Source of the DNA: Clostridiales bacterium
GTDB taxonomy: Bacteria > Bacillota > Clostridia > Christensenellales > Aristaeellaceae
Length of the DNA: 8,967 nucleotides
Assembly: GCA_012514225.1 (NCBI GenBank)
Contig: JAAZAQ010000140.1
Span: forward strand, 1 to 8,967
Reading direction: 5' to 3'
The notes under the pieces were generated by a model. The model was given only the letters and a program-made list of their open reading frames with translations. It searched no databases and was not told the DNA's origin. The position numbers and the translations under genes are program-made. Shown piece by piece: positions 8,919-8,967 of this stretch; the first letter of the stretch is position 1; every line of letters begins with the position of its first letter.

Positions 8919-8967
8919 CTGGGTGGGCGAGATGCTGTCCTATTCCTTCATCTCCCGCGCGCTGCTG
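8911..8967 (+). CDS. znuB: Zinc ABC transporter permease ZnuB, N-terminal fragment (runs off window)
   Basis: Only 19 codons are present, MFDWVGEMLSYSFISRALL. The LSYSFISRALL stretch matches the start of ZnuB/AdcB-type permeases, which typically read LSYPFMQRAL before the first membrane helix. The ATG overlaps the last eight bases of znuC, and GGGGGAA lies eight bases upstream, so the two genes are translationally coupled. The assignment rests on this short motif and on the zur-znuA-znuC order. The membrane helices lie beyond the window. Confidence 0.82.
   Translation, partial: MFDWVGEMLSYSFISRALL

Overview
The window is GC-rich DNA (about two-thirds G+C by eye) densely packed with ordinary bacterial genes. 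It most resembles a high-GC member of the Bacillota, probably Clostridia. The reasons are the pth-mfd gene order, strong AGGAGG-type ribosome binding sites, CTTGACA-type sigma-A promoters, and Pth, CorA, Fur-family and ZnuA sequences of clostridial flavour. The taxonomy is inferred from gene style only.

Layout. 1-344 (+) is the C-terminal part of peptidyl-tRNA hydrolase (pth). 319-3888 (+) is a complete transcription-repair coupling factor (mfd) overlapping pth. 3866-4813 (-) is a CorA-type divalent cation channel whose 3' end overlaps the 3' end of mfd tail to tail. 4878-4906 is a hairpin terminator. 4933-6498 (-) is an NCS2 uracil permease (uraA) with an enlarged Ala-rich loop. 6499-6798 is a divergent regulatory region. 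6799-7227, 7237-8217, 8217-8918 and 8911-8967 (+) form a zinc-uptake operon: a Fur-family repressor (probable Zur), ZnuA, ZnuC and the first 19 codons of ZnuB.

The 300-bp divergent region is the most informative non-coding part. Toward uraA it has a near-consensus promoter (TTGACA, 17 bp, TATCTT) and a leader of about 118 nt. The leader carries a short ORF with a strong Shine-Dalgarno that is translated straight through an intrinsic terminator with a U8 tract, and it stops inside the uraA ribosome binding site. This looks like transcription attenuation controlled by leader translation. Toward zur there is a second strong promoter (TTGACA, 16 bp, TATATT), with an imperfect 9-3-9 dyad lying over the -10 and start site, a natural candidate for the autoregulatory Zur operator. 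Both promoters carry the same 13-bp sequence ending in their -35 box, arranged as an inverted repeat.

Functionally the window joins translation and repair housekeeping (pth, mfd), Mg-type cation transport (corA), pyrimidine salvage (uraA) and zinc acquisition (zur-znuACB). I see no mobile element, CRISPR array, tRNA or rRNA, and no wholly new multi-gene system. The candidates for something undescribed are the uraA leader, the proposed Zur operator, and the unusual features of ZnuA and the Fur-family protein.
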